Notes: a model not told the origin generated them from the letters alone. Counted from the first letter of the stretch, positions 1-8,747 are shown. The stretch is 64,000 bases of DNA from Sphingomonadales bacterium UBA656 (GCA_002299895.1 DBOC01000014.1:62001-126000), one strand, 5' to 3'. A program made the numbers and translations.

Positions 1-584
1 ACATCATGACTGAAGCGGAATCGAGCGAGAAACGGCAGAAGGAATTTGTCGAGCGTTCCGAAATGTTCCAGCAAGAGTTGGATGTGGACGAAACGCTGGC
101 GCAATTGCTGGTTGCCGAAGGCTTTAGCGAATTGGAAGAAGTCGCTTATGTCGATGCCGCTGAAATCGCTGCGATTGAAGGCTTTGACGACGGTTTGGCC
201 GAAGAATTGCAAAGCCGTGCGCAAGAAGCGCTGGATCGCCGCGAAGAAGCAAACCGCGCCGAACGCCGTGCATTGGGTGTAGAAGACGCCGTCGCCGAAC
301 TGCCTATCCTGACCGAAGCGATGTTGGTCGTTCTGGGCAAGGCTGGCATCAAGACGCTTGACGATTTGGCGGACCTTGCCACCGATGAGCTGATCCAGAA
401 AGCGCGCGAGCCACGTCGCAATGAGCGGAGTGATCGCGAAGTGCGGCGGAACCGTACCGAAGATAAGGCAGGCATATTGGCGACCTTTGGTCTGTCTGAA
501 GAGCAGGGCAATGAAATCATCATGGCTGCTCGCGCGCATTGGTTCGAAGAGGAGGACGCGGTTGCAGCGGACAACTCTCAATGA
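1..584 (+). CDS. nusA: Transcription termination/antitermination protein NusA, C-terminal part
   Basis: This is the 3' end of nusA. The frame is already open at the window edge, so the first visible ATG is internal and the N-terminal, S1 and KH domains lie outside. What remains is about 190 residues of the acidic C-terminal region. It contains two helix-hairpin-helix-like NusA C-terminal units, one around LLVAEGFSELEEVAYVD and a second around LGKAGIKTLDDLADL. NusA binds RNA polymerase and nascent RNA and modulates pausing, termination and antitermination. The order nusA-ylxR-infB-rbfA downstream is the classic bacterial operon. The stop codon overlaps the next gene's inferred start by about 23 nt. 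Identity is very secure from both the domain and the context. Confidence 0.95.
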   Translation, partial: IMTEAESSEKRQKEFVERSEMFQQELDVDETLAQLLVAEGFSELEEVAYVDAAEIAAIEGFDDGLAEELQSRAQEALDRREEANRAERRALGVEDAVAELPILTEAMLVVLGKAGIKTLDDLADLATDELIQKAREPRRNERSDREVRRNRTEDKAGILATFGLSEEQGNEIIMAARAHWFEEEDAVAADNSQ

Positions 585-1272
585 GAACCGACACTCCCCA
601 ATAAGGAAGTGCATATTGTCAGGTGAGCATGGGACTCGTGCCCAGCTCATCAGGCTTGCCCTCGGCCCTGATGGCAGTATCGCACCTGACCTGTTCGCAA
701 AGGCACCCGGCCGTGGTGCGTGGATTGGCGTTTCCGGTGAGGAATTGTCCAAGGCAATTGCCAAGGGTAAGCTCGCCGGATTGCTGCGCCGGGCGTTCAA
801 AACGGACAAGATTGAGATTATCGATGACCTGACGGGCCGCATTGATCGCGGTTTGGAACAGGCTTTTCTGGACCGGCTCGGTTTGGAAGCGCGGGCAGGG
901 CACCTCATCTTGGGTGCAGAGAAGATCGATTCCGCATCGCGCAGTGGGCAGGTTAAGCTGTTATTGCATGCATCGGATGCCAGTGCCGATGGTAGCGGCA
1001 AACGCGACCAAGCATGGCGGGTGGGCGAAGACGCCGAAGGTACTGGAAAGGGCGGTGTGAAGCTGCCTGTGGATCGAGATGCATTGTCGGCCGCGCTTGG
1101 ACGGCAAAATGCTGTGCATGTTGCATTGATTAACCAAAAAGCGGCGGAGCGGGTGATGCATCATCTTGGACGCTGGCTAAATTTCAAAGGATGCAGTAAT
1201 GCGCCATTCGATTCCGCTGCTTTGGCTGCGGACTTGCGGGGCCATGATACTGACATCTCCGCAATTGACTGA
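562..1272 (+). CDS. YlxR (DUF448) RNA-binding protein with C-terminal L7Ae-like domain
   Basis: The N-terminal part has the YlxR/DUF448 signature (RKCILSGE near the start, then GRGAWIGVS), and the second half resembles an L7Ae/L30e RNA-binding fold. This two-domain form of about 236 residues is usual in alphaproteobacteria. YlxR proteins bind RNA; the Bacillus member (RnpM) interacts with RNase P, and a role here is only inferred. The frame is open far upstream, but no ATG lies near the conserved start. TTG at 562 is preceded by GGAGG at 550-554 with seven-base spacing, so I choose it; it overlaps nusA by 23 nt. The frame upstream of it runs antagonistically through nusA and looks non-coding. 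The gene sits between nusA and infB as expected. Confidence 0.85.
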   Translation: MQRTTLNENRHSPIRKCILSGEHGTRAQLIRLALGPDGSIAPDLFAKAPGRGAWIGVSGEELSKAIAKGKLAGLLRRAFKTDKIEIIDDLTGRIDRGLEQAFLDRLGLEARAGHLILGAEKIDSASRSGQVKLLLHASDASADGSGKRDQAWRVGEDAEGTGKGGVKLPVDRDALSAALGRQNAVHVALINQKAAERVMHHLGRWLNFKGCSNAPFDSAALAADLRGHDTDISAID

Positions 1273-1293
1273 GTAAGGACGGGTTCTGTTTCG

Positions 1294-3837
1294 ATGAGTG
1301 ATGAAAATAATGATAAGCCGACTTTGACGCGCAAGCCGCTCACTTTGAGCCGCTCGCTAGAGTCCGGCGAAGTGAAACAGACCTTTAGCCATGGCCGTAC
1401 CAACAAGGTTGTGGTTGAGGTGAAGCGCAAAAAACTCGTCGGTAAGCCCGGTTATGCGCCTGAGCCCGAAGTCGCGGCACCCCCGCCACCTCCACCGCCT
1501 GCTGCCGCACCCGTAACGGCCGCGCCTGCCCCTGTGGCCGAACCGGCGCCCAAGGCACGCCCCACAAGCAATGACATGCTCAGCCGTCAGGAGCGTCAGG
1601 CAAAGCTGCTGCGCGAAGCCGAAGAGGCGCGCTTGGCAATGTTGGAGGAAAGCAGCCGCCGTGAAGCGGAGCAACGTGCGCAGCGCGCCGAAGAAGAGCG
1701 TCAGCGCGCCCAAGCCAACCGTGAGGAGGCTGCTGCATCGCCGGCTCCCGTCGCTGCTGAAGCAGTCGCACCTGTCGCTGCTGATCGGGACGAGCCCGCC
1801 ATTGAAGAATTCAACAAAGAAGATGCAACGCCTGCACCGCGTCGCTTTACACCCGTAGAAGCACCCAAGCGCCCAGAGCGTGAGCGTGAAGAAATCAAAA
1901 AGGCGCCGCACCGTCCAACCCGCGGTGCAGCTGATGATCGCCGCCAGTCTGGTAAGCTTACTGTTACCCGTGCGCTTGAAGGTGATGACGGCGCACGCGC
2001 ACGTTCACTTGCCGCGCTGAAACGTGCGCGTGAAAAGGAAAAGCGTCTGCATGGCGGCGGTAATCGTCAGGCACAGGTTAAGCAAACCCGTGACGTGGTC
2101 GTGCCGGAAACCATAACGGTGCAGGAACTTGCCAACCGTATGGCGGAAAAGGGCAGTGATCTTGTCAAAGCCCTGTTCAAAATGGGCATGCCGATCACGA
2201 TCAACGAGACCATTGACCAAGACACGGCAGAATTGTTGGTCGAAGAATTTGGCCACAATATCACACGCGTCTCGGATGCCGACGTCGATATCTTCCATGA
2301 TGACGATGTCGATAGCGCGGACACATTGAAGCCGCGGCCACCGGTTGTAACTGTCATGGGGCATGTCGACCATGGAAAGACGTCCTTGCTGGATGCTTTG
2401 CGCGGCGCAAATGTCGTATCTGGCGAAGCGGGCGGTATTACGCAACATATCGGCGCCTATCAGGTGAAGACAAAGGATGGCGCAGTCATCACCTTCCTCG
2501 ATACGCCAGGCCATGAAGCATTTACGCAAATGCGTCAGCGCGGCGCTTCGGTGACCGACATTGTCATTTTGGTGGTCGCCGCTGATGATGGCCTCATGCC
2601 GCAGACGATTGAAGCCATTAAGCATGCTAAGGCTGCAAATGTGCCGATGATTGTTGCGATCAATAAGATCGATAAGGACGGCGCAAATCCACAAAGAGTC
2701 CGCGAGCGTTTGCTGGAGCATGAGGTTGTGGTCGAAGCCATGGGCGGCGACGTGCAAGATGTTGAAGTTTCCGCCTTGAAGAAGACCGGCCTCGACACAT
2801 TGCTTGAAAAGCTTGCTTTGCAGGCCGAGCTTATGGAGCTGAAAGCCAATCCAGACCGCGCGGCGGAAGCCGTTGTGGTCGAAGCGCAGCTCGATAAGGG
2901 CCGCGGTGCTGTGGCAACCGTGCTGGTGAAGCGCGGAACGCTGAAGCGCGGCGATATTTTCGTCGTTGGTGCCCAAAGCGGTAAAGTGCGCGCTTTGGTT
3001 AATGAAAAGGGACAGCAAGTATCCGAAGCCGGCCCTGCAACACCCGTTGAAGTGCTTGGCCTTACGGGTGTGCCTTCGGCAGGCGACGTTCTGACCGTTG
3101 TGGAAAACGAAGCCCGCGCCCGCGAAGTTGCTCTATATCGTAAGGAGCAATCGACCAAGGTTCGCACCGCGCAAGTCACGCCAAATCTTGAAAATCTATT
3201 TGATAATCTGTCCGCCACGCGCGCGAAGGAATATCCAGTGGTTATCAAAGGCGATGTCCAAGGCTCGGTTGAAGCAATCGTCACCGCGCTCAACAACATC
3301 TCGACCGACGATATCAAGGTCCGCGTTTTGCTGGCGGGTGTCGGCGGTATCACCGAGTCCGACATGTTGCTGGCGGCTGCATCAAATGCGCCGCTTATCG
3401 GCTTCAACGTGCGTCCTAACGCCAAGGCAGCTGCGTTGGCAAAGCGTGACCGTGTGCGTTTGAAATATTTCGATGTGATCTATCATCTGACCGCCGACAT
3501 CGCCAAAGAAATGGCGGGCGAATTGGGGCCAGAAATTATCGAAACCGTTGTTGGACGCGCCGAGGTCAAGGACGTGTTCAAGTCCGGCAAGCGCGACAAG
3601 GCCGCTGGTCTTTTGGTCACCGAGGGTATCATCAGAAAGGGTCTGCACGCGCGTCTTACCCGCGAAGACGTTATTGTGTCGAAAACCACCATTGCGTCGC
3701 TGCGCCGTTTCAAGGACAATATCGACGAAGTCCGTGCTGGCCTTGAATGTGGTGTCGTCTTGGCGGATACCAACGATGTCAAAGCAGGCGATATGCTTGA
3801 AGTCTTTGAGATCGAGGAGCGTGAACGGACGTTGTGA
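1294..3837 (+). CDS. infB: Translation initiation factor IF-2
   Basis: IF-2 is the GTPase that brings fMet-tRNA to the 30S subunit and promotes 50S joining. The 847-residue protein has an N-terminal alphaproteobacterial IF2 segment, a low-complexity Pro/Ala stretch (about residues 62-95) and a charged Glu/Arg-rich linker. An IF2N domain follows at about 275-325, then the G domain with G1 GHVDHGKT (about residue 355), G3 DTPGHE and G4 NKID. Domains II-IV, including the fMet-tRNA-binding C domain, are complete to the end. The ATG start is close behind the ylxR stop (21 nt). Length is normal for alphaproteobacteria and no motif is missing. Confidence 0.98.
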   Translation: MSDENNDKPTLTRKPLTLSRSLESGEVKQTFSHGRTNKVVVEVKRKKLVGKPGYAPEPEVAAPPPPPPPAAAPVTAAPAPVAEPAPKARPTSNDMLSRQERQAKLLREAEEARLAMLEESSRREAEQRAQRAEEERQRAQANREEAAASPAPVAAEAVAPVAADRDEPAIEEFNKEDATPAPRRFTPVEAPKRPEREREEIKKAPHRPTRGAADDRRQSGKLTVTRALEGDDGARARSLAALKRAREKEKRLHGGGNRQAQVKQTRDVVVPETITVQELANRMAEKGSDLVKALFKMGMPITINETIDQDTAELLVEEFGHNITRVSDADVDIFHDDDVDSADTLKPRPPVVTVMGHVDHGKTSLLDALRGANVVSGEAGGITQHIGAYQVKTKDGAVITFLDTPGHEAFTQMRQRGASVTDIVILVVAADDGLMPQTIEAIKHAKAANVPMIVAINKIDKDGANPQRVRERLLEHEVVVEAMGGDVQDVEVSALKKTGLDTLLEKLALQAELMELKANPDRAAEAVVVEAQLDKGRGAVATVLVKRGTLKRGDIFVVGAQSGKVRALVNEKGQQVSEAGPATPVEVLGLTGVPSAGDVLTVVENEARAREVALYRKEQSTKVRTAQVTPNLENLFDNLSATRAKEYPVVIKGDVQGSVEAIVTALNNISTDDIKVRVLLAGVGGITESDMLLAAASNAPLIGFNVRPNAKAAALAKRDRVRLKYFDVIYHLTADIAKEMAGELGPEIIETVVGRAEVKDVFKSGKRDKAAGLLVTEGIIRKGLHARLTREDVIVSKTTIASLRRFKDNIDEVRAGLECGVVLADTNDVKAGDMLEVFEIEERERTL

Positions 3838-3866
3838 TTTTAGCTCGATCCTGAACGGGGAATATC

Positions 3867-4295
3867 ATGGCTAGACATAACGACACAGGTCCCGAAGGCC
3901 GTTCGGTCCGCCTGCTACGTGTAGGGGAGCAATTCCGGCATATATTGTCGGAGCTGCTCGCGCGTGGTGAGGTGCATGACGATGTTCTTAATAGCCACAG
4001 CGTTAGCGTTACTGAAGTGCGCATGTCCCCGGATTTGCGCCATGCGACGGCATTCATTAAGCCGTTGCTTGGGGTGAATGAAGCTGTGGTATTAAAGGCG
4101 CTGCGCACGAATACGGCGTTTTTCCAAAAGGAAGTCGCCGCGCGGGTCAGCATGAAATATGCTGCAAAGCTGAAGTTCCTTGCAGATGACAGTTTTGACC
4201 AAGCAACCCATATCGAAACCTTATTAAGCGCGCCCAAGGTCCAGCAGGACTTGACTGAAGATGAAGCAGAAACACCAACTGGCGACGCGGTGTAA
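3867..4295 (+). CDS. rbfA: Ribosome-binding factor A
   Basis: RbfA is a small KH-like protein needed for late 30S subunit maturation and 16S rRNA 5'-end processing. The 142-residue product starts with the typical SVRLLRVGEQFRHILSELL region. It contains the conserved VSVTEVRMSPDLRHA segment and ends with a variable acidic tail. A GGGGAA purine stretch lies shortly before the ATG. It follows infB by 29 nt and its stop TAA shares one base with the tdk start. The context infB-rbfA-(tdk)-truB supports the call. Confidence 0.96.
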   Translation: MARHNDTGPEGRSVRLLRVGEQFRHILSELLARGEVHDDVLNSHSVSVTEVRMSPDLRHATAFIKPLLGVNEAVVLKALRTNTAFFQKEVAARVSMKYAAKLKFLADDSFDQATHIETLLSAPKVQQDLTEDEAETPTGDAV

Positions 4296-4876
4296 TGGCA
4301 AAGCTGTATTTTTATTATGCATCAATGAATGCAGGCAAGTCGTCGACTTTGCTACAAGCGGCATTCAATTATGGCGAACGGGGCATGCATGTCATGCTGT
4401 GGACGGCAGCCATTGATGACAGGCCTGGTTTTGGCGCGATTAGTTCGCGTATCGGCCTTGCAGGCGATGCCAGCCGCTTTGACGCGACAACAGATATCGA
4501 AAAAGCGGTGCTTGCCCAGCACACCAAAACGCCATTGGCTTGCGTATTGGTCGATGAGGCGCAGTTTTTGAGCAAGGAACAGGTCTGGCAAGCGGCAAGC
4601 CTTGCCGACAAAGCCGGAATTCCGGTTGTGTGTTACGGACTACGTACAGATTTTCAGGGCGAGCTGTTTCCCGGTTCCGCCGCTTTGCTTGGCATAGCGG
4701 ACAGTCTGGTTGAGCTAAAGGGCGTCTGCGATTGCGGGCGCAAAGCGACGATGAACTTGCGGGTCGACGAATTTGGCAAGGCGGTTGTTGACGGCGCGCA
4801 AACCGAAATTGGCGGCGACGACCTCTATATTGCCATGTGCCGTAAGCATTTTAATGAGGCGCGGGCAGGACGATAG
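4295..4876 (+). CDS. tdk: Thymidine kinase (type II, zinc-containing)
   Basis: This enzyme phosphorylates thymidine with ATP for the dTTP salvage pathway. The P-loop is at about residues 9-18 (ASMNAGKSS) and the Walker B-like VDEAQFL near residue 86. Zinc-lasso cysteines (VCDCGRKA and the later MCRKHF) mark it as the TK1-like class. The length of 193 residues is normal. Its ATG overlaps the rbfA TAA by one base, and truB starts 6 nt after its stop, so it is embedded in the nusA-pnp operon between rbfA and truB, a place where a kinase is not normally found. De novo thymidylate synthesis (thyA) is also present in this window, so thymidine salvage is additional to it. Confidence 0.95.
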   Translation: MAKLYFYYASMNAGKSSTLLQAAFNYGERGMHVMLWTAAIDDRPGFGAISSRIGLAGDASRFDATTDIEKAVLAQHTKTPLACVLVDEAQFLSKEQVWQAASLADKAGIPVVCYGLRTDFQGELFPGSAALLGIADSLVELKGVCDCGRKATMNLRVDEFGKAVVDGAQTEIGGDDLYIAMCRKHFNEARAGR

Positions 4877-4882
4877 CCCCGC

Positions 4883-5785
4883 ATGCATGGCTGGATCATC
4901 CTCGATAAACCGCTTGGCTTGGGTTCAACACAGGCGGTGGCCGCGGTAAAGCGCAATTTGCGTGAAGCAGGCTTTGGCAAGGTCAAGGTTGGCCATGGTG
5001 GCACGCTTGATCCTTTGGCCACGGGGGTTCTACCCATTGCTCTGGGCGAAGCGACCAAATTATGCGGGCGTATGCTCGACGCATCCAAAACCTATGACTT
5101 TACGATTTGCTTTGGGACAGAAACCAGCGGATTGGATGCCGAAGGGGAGACGGTCGCAACATCTGAATATCGTCCGAGCTTGGCGCAAGTCGAAGCGGCG
5201 CTGGCTCAATTTACAGGGCCCATTGAACAAATCCCGCCGGCTTATTCAGCGATAAAGATAGACGGCCAGCGTGCCTATGACTTGGCGCGGGCAGGTGCGG
5301 CCGTTGCGATGCAATCGCGGGCCGTGACGGTGCATGAGCTGTATATTCATAAGGATACGGCCATTGACGGGTTGGATTCGATCACACTCACCGCCAATGT
5401 CTCAAAAGGCACATATATTCGAAGCCTGGCGCGGGATATCGCATATGCGGTCGGCACCGTTGGTCATGTGGCGATGCTACGCCGTACACGCGCTGGGCCG
5501 TTCAACTTGGAAAGCGCGATTTCGCTGGACAAACTGAATGCATTCGGCCAAGGAGCCGCCCAAGAAGACATTATCTTGCCGATAGAGGCAGGGCTGGTCG
5601 ACATCCCGGCTCTTAATCTCTCCCCGGAACAGGCAAGGGCGATCCAACAGGGCCGCGTCTTGACCGGGATTGCCATGAAAGATGGGCTACATTGGGCGAG
5701 GGGCGCAGATTTGCGGCCTATAGCGCTGGTGGAGAACGTCGACGGGATTTTAAAGACCGTGCGTGGCTTTAACCTAACTCCATGA
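4883..5785 (+). CDS. truB: tRNA pseudouridine(55) synthase TruB
   Basis: TruB makes pseudouridine 55 in the T-loop of tRNAs and also acts as a tRNA chaperone. The 300-residue protein opens with the family start GWIILDKPLGLGSTQAV. It carries the catalytic motif GHGGTLDPLATGVL (catalytic Asp at about residue 43) and has the C-terminal PUA-like extension. The later conserved block GTYIRSLARDIA is intact. It lies 6 nt behind tdk and 16 nt before rpsO. The truB-rpsO-pnp order is widespread in proteobacteria and supports a single transcript. Confidence 0.97.
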   Translation: MHGWIILDKPLGLGSTQAVAAVKRNLREAGFGKVKVGHGGTLDPLATGVLPIALGEATKLCGRMLDASKTYDFTICFGTETSGLDAEGETVATSEYRPSLAQVEAALAQFTGPIEQIPPAYSAIKIDGQRAYDLARAGAAVAMQSRAVTVHELYIHKDTAIDGLDSITLTANVSKGTYIRSLARDIAYAVGTVGHVAMLRRTRAGPFNLESAISLDKLNAFGQGAAQEDIILPIEAGLVDIPALNLSPEQARAIQQGRVLTGIAMKDGLHWARGADLRPIALVENVDGILKTVRGFNLTP

Positions 5786-5801
5786 TGTTCGAAGGAAAAC
5801 T

Positions 5802-6071
5802 ATGTCTATTACTGCAGAACGTAAAGCCCAGGTTATTAAAGAGCACGCACGCGAGCCAAACGATACCGGATCACCAGAAGTGCAGGTTGCAATCCTGACT
5901 GACCGTATCAATACCCTGACTGGCCATTTCAAAGACCACCACAAAGACAATCACTCGCGTCGTGGCCTTCTTCAAATGGTGAACAAGCGTCGTTCGCTTC
6001 TCGACTATCTGAAAAAAATTGATGGTTCGCGTTATGCAGCCCTCATCGCGAAGCTCGGCCTTCGCAAATAA
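5802..6071 (+). CDS. rpsO: 30S ribosomal protein S15
   Basis: S15 is a primary 16S rRNA-binding protein that organises the platform of the 30S subunit. The 89-residue length and the conserved blocks (GSPEVQVAILTDRINTLTGHFK, then HSRRGLLQMVNKRRSLLDYL) are exactly those of the family. A clear AAGGAAA ribosome binding site precedes the ATG. It is followed directly by a strong GC-rich hairpin with a T-rich tail, so at least part of transcription ends here before pnp. Confidence 0.98.
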   Translation: MSITAERKAQVIKEHAREPNDTGSPEVQVAILTDRINTLTGHFKDHHKDNHSRRGLLQMVNKRRSLLDYLKKIDGSRYAALIAKLGLRK

Positions 6072-6080
6072 ATCCACTCT

Positions 6081-6110
6081 CGGCCCGCCTCGGCGGGCCG
6101 TTTGCGTTTT
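6081..6110 (+). terminator. Rho-independent terminator after rpsO
   Basis: A perfect inverted repeat, CGGCCCGCC / GGCGGGCCG (6081-6100), starts 9 nt after the rpsO stop codon and is followed by TTTGCGTTTT. The stem is very GC-rich and the T-run is interrupted, so termination may be partial. It would separate the nusA-rpsO unit from pnp and also protect the rpsO 3' end. Confidence 0.8.
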
Positions 6111-6178
6111 GCGCCTTCAAGAAAAACTTCGAATGCGCATGAAAAAGGGCATTTCAGCAATGAGGCTGGACTGCCATC

Positions 6179-6257
6179 GGGGCTCGAAAATGCCCCATCC
6201 GCGGCGGATCGGTATTTCCGCAACTCAAGAGGCCCCGCATCGCATTGGGCATGCGGG
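6179..6257 (+). promoter_or_regulatory. Structured pnp leader (possible autoregulatory hairpins)
   Basis: The 200-nt gap before pnp contains closely spaced inverted repeats: GGGGC/GCCCC (6179-6196), ATCC/GGAT around 6197-6209 and CCCGCAT/ATGCGGG (6234-6257). The last ends just upstream of the AAAGGA ribosome binding site. In enterobacteria the pnp leader folds into a hairpin that RNase III cuts and PNPase then destabilises, giving autoregulation. A similar role is inferred here from position and structure only. Confidence 0.45.
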
Positions 6258-6271
6258 TCAAAGGAAAATAT

Positions 6272-8575
6272 ATGTTTAATACGAAGACTGTATCAATCGA
6301 GTGGGGCGGACAAACCCTGACACTCGAAACGGGCAAAGTTGCCCGTCAAGCTGACGGCGCTGTTATGGCATCGCTCGGTGAAACTGTTGTGCTTTGCGCG
6401 GTTACCGCCGCAAAGTCCGTGAAGGATGGCCAGGATTTCTTCCCGCTCACCGTTCACTATCAAGAAAAATATTCAGCAGCTGGCCGTATTCCCGGTGGCT
6501 TTTTCAAGCGTGAACGTGGGGCGACTGAAAAGGAAACCTTGGTTTCGCGTCTGATCGACCGTCCACTTCGTCCGCTGTTCCCAGAAGGTTTCTACAACGA
6601 AATCAATGCGATTGCGCAGGTTCTTAGCTATGATGGTGAAAATGAGCCTGATATTCTGGCGATTGTAGCCGCATCGGCTGCGATGACCATTTCGGGCGTT
6701 CCATTCATGGGCCCCATCGGCGCAGCCCGTGTGGGCTATCTGAACGGCGAATATATCCTCAACCCAACCGATGCGCAGGTTGCCGAAGGCGATCTCGACC
6801 TGGTTGTGGCCGCAACCTATGACGCGGTGATGATGGTTGAATCCGAAGCCAATGAGCTTTCGGAAGAAATCATGCTTGGCGCCGTTTTGTTTGCGCATGA
6901 CGCATGTAAGGAAGTCGTCAAGGCCATCATCAAGCTTGCTGAGCAAGCTGCGAAAGAGCCTTGGTCTATGCCAGAGCAGGCTGATCTTTCCGCTGCGAAA
7001 GATAAGCTGAAGAAGCTTATCGGCAAGGATATTGCCGCTGCGTACAAGTTGACCGACAAGTCAGCCCGATCGAACGCGCTGAATGTTGCACGCGCAACGG
7101 CAAAGGAAGCTTTCGCAGATGCAAGCCCGCAGGACCAAATGGCCGCTGGCAAGTTGATGAAGAAGCTGGAAGCAGAAATCGTGCGTGGCGCCATTCTTAA
7201 AGATGGCACACGTATCGATGGACGCACCACCACGCAAATCCGTCCAATCGTTTCAGAAACGCATTTCTTGCCACGCGCACATGGCTCTGCCTTGTTCACA
7301 CGCGGCGAAACGCAAACCATCGCGACCTGCACTTTGGGCACCAAAGACGCAGAGCAGATGATCGACGGTCTTGGCGGCCTGCATTATGAAAGCTTCATGC
7401 TGCATTATAACTTCCCGCCCTACAGCGTCGGTGAAGTTGGCCGTTTCGGTGCGCCTGGTCGCCGCGAAGTTGGTCACGGTAAGCTTGCATGGCGTGCGCT
7501 GCACCCAGTGCTGCCCAGCAAGGAAGAGTTCCCGTATACAATCCGTCTGACCAGCGATATCACAGAGTCGAACGGCTCATCGTCGATGGCATCGGTTTGC
7601 GGTGGAAGTCTTGCGATGATGGACGCCGGCGTTCCCATCAAGCGTCCGGTTTCGGGTATCGCAATGGGCTTGATCCTTGAAGGCAAGGATTTCGCAGTTC
7701 TGTCAGATATCTTGGGTGACGAAGATCATCTCGGCGATATGGATTTCAAGGTAGCTGGTACCTCCGAAGGCATCACAACGATGCAGATGGATATTAAGAT
7801 TGCCGGTATTACCCGCGAAATCTTTGAAACTGCATTGCACCAAGCCAAGGAAGGCCGCGCGCACATCCTTGGTGAAATGGCCAAGGCATTGGGCGAAGCA
7901 CGCGGCGAACTGTCTGCACATGCTCCACGTATCGAAACGATGCAGATCGACAAAGCGAAGATCCGCGACATCATCGGTACCGGCGGCAAGGTCATTCGTG
8001 AAATCGTTGCGACCACCGGTGCGAAAGTCGACATTGATGACGAAGGTCTCATCAAGATTTCGTCGTCGGACCTGTCGCAAATCGAAGCCGCTCGTAAGTG
8101 GATTTCGGGCATCGTTGAAGAAGCAGAAGTCGGCAAGATTTATGACGGTAAGGTCGTCAATCTGGTCGATTTCGGTGCTTTCGTAAACTTCATGGGTGGC
8201 AAGGATGGTCTCGTCCATGTCAGCGAAATGCGCAATGAGCGCGTTGAGAAGGTTACGGACGTCGTCAGCGAAGGCATGGACGTCAAGGTCAAGGTTCTCG
8301 AAATCGACCCACGCGGCAAGGTTCGCTTGTCGATGCGCGTTGTTGACCAGGAAACTGGAGAAGAGCTCGAAGACACACGCCCGCCGCGCGAAAAGAGCGA
8401 GCGCAGCGATCGTGGTCCTCGTCGTGAAGGTGGACGCGGTGAAGGCCGTGGTCCCCGTCGTGATGGCGGACGCGGCGAAGGTCGCGGCGATCGTGGCCCA
8501 CGCCAAGACCGGTCAGAGGGTGGCAACAATGGCGGGGGCGATCCCGACCATGTTCCAGCTTTTTTGAAAGATTAA
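6272..8575 (+). CDS. pnp: Polyribonucleotide nucleotidyltransferase (PNPase)
   Basis: PNPase is the phosphorolytic 3'-5' exoribonuclease of the degradosome. The 767-residue protein has two RNase PH domains, the second with FTRGETQ and the GRREVGHGKLAWRAL region. A KH domain (about residues 560-620) and an S1 domain (about 625-695) follow. An Arg/Gly-rich tail with GGRGEGRG-type repeats comes before the end DHVPAFLKD. I start at ATG 6272 (MFNTKTV) because AAAGGA lies 7 bases upstream. An in-frame ATG 27 nt earlier has no ribosome binding site and falls inside the leader hairpin. It is preceded by the rpsO terminator and followed by its own strong terminator. Confidence 0.98.
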   Translation: MFNTKTVSIEWGGQTLTLETGKVARQADGAVMASLGETVVLCAVTAAKSVKDGQDFFPLTVHYQEKYSAAGRIPGGFFKRERGATEKETLVSRLIDRPLRPLFPEGFYNEINAIAQVLSYDGENEPDILAIVAASAAMTISGVPFMGPIGAARVGYLNGEYILNPTDAQVAEGDLDLVVAATYDAVMMVESEANELSEEIMLGAVLFAHDACKEVVKAIIKLAEQAAKEPWSMPEQADLSAAKDKLKKLIGKDIAAAYKLTDKSARSNALNVARATAKEAFADASPQDQMAAGKLMKKLEAEIVRGAILKDGTRIDGRTTTQIRPIVSETHFLPRAHGSALFTRGETQTIATCTLGTKDAEQMIDGLGGLHYESFMLHYNFPPYSVGEVGRFGAPGRREVGHGKLAWRALHPVLPSKEEFPYTIRLTSDITESNGSSSMASVCGGSLAMMDAGVPIKRPVSGIAMGLILEGKDFAVLSDILGDEDHLGDMDFKVAGTSEGITTMQMDIKIAGITREIFETALHQAKEGRAHILGEMAKALGEARGELSAHAPRIETMQIDKAKIRDIIGTGGKVIREIVATTGAKVDIDDEGLIKISSSDLSQIEAARKWISGIVEEAEVGKIYDGKVVNLVDFGAFVNFMGGKDGLVHVSEMRNERVEKVTDVVSEGMDVKVKVLEIDPRGKVRLSMRVVDQETGEELEDTRPPREKSERSDRGPRREGGRGEGRGPRRDGGRGEGRGDRGPRQDRSEGGNNGGGDPDHVPAFLKD
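8409..8507 (+). repeat. Imperfect tandem repeat coding for the Arg/Gly tail of PNPase
   Basis: Within the 3' end of pnp, units coding for RGPRREGGRGEG, RGPRRDGGRGEG and RGDRGPR follow one another with third-base divergence. This is a short degenerate tandem repeat of about 36 bp. Such RG-rich tails bind RNA non-specifically. The repeat unit could expand or contract by slippage. Confidence 0.6.
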
Positions 8576-8600
8576 ATCCGTAAAGGATAAATGAGGAAAA

Positions 8601-8627
8601 GGGGCTGCTTCGGCGGCCCCTTTTTTT
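8601..8627 (+). terminator. Rho-independent terminator after pnp
   Basis: GGGGCTGC-TTCG-GCGGCCCC forms an 8-bp stem (one T-G pair) closed by a UUCG tetraloop. It is followed directly by seven Ts (8621-8627), 25 nt after the pnp stop. This is a textbook intrinsic terminator and marks the end of the nusA-to-pnp region. Confidence 0.93.
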
Positions 8628-8747
8628 GGCCCTTGGCGCTGCAATTCATCACCGATACAGAATATCTCGGCCACGCTGCATGCGTGTTTATGTGCCGTGC
8701 AAAGCAAAAGGCTTGGCGGCGCGGGCAAGATTATCTAGGGAACATTC

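Noticed and set aside
2005..3018. 337-codon open frame on the minus strand inside infB
   Set aside because: It is fully antisense to the conserved GTPase domain of infB, has no recognisable domain and arises from codon bias of the real gene.
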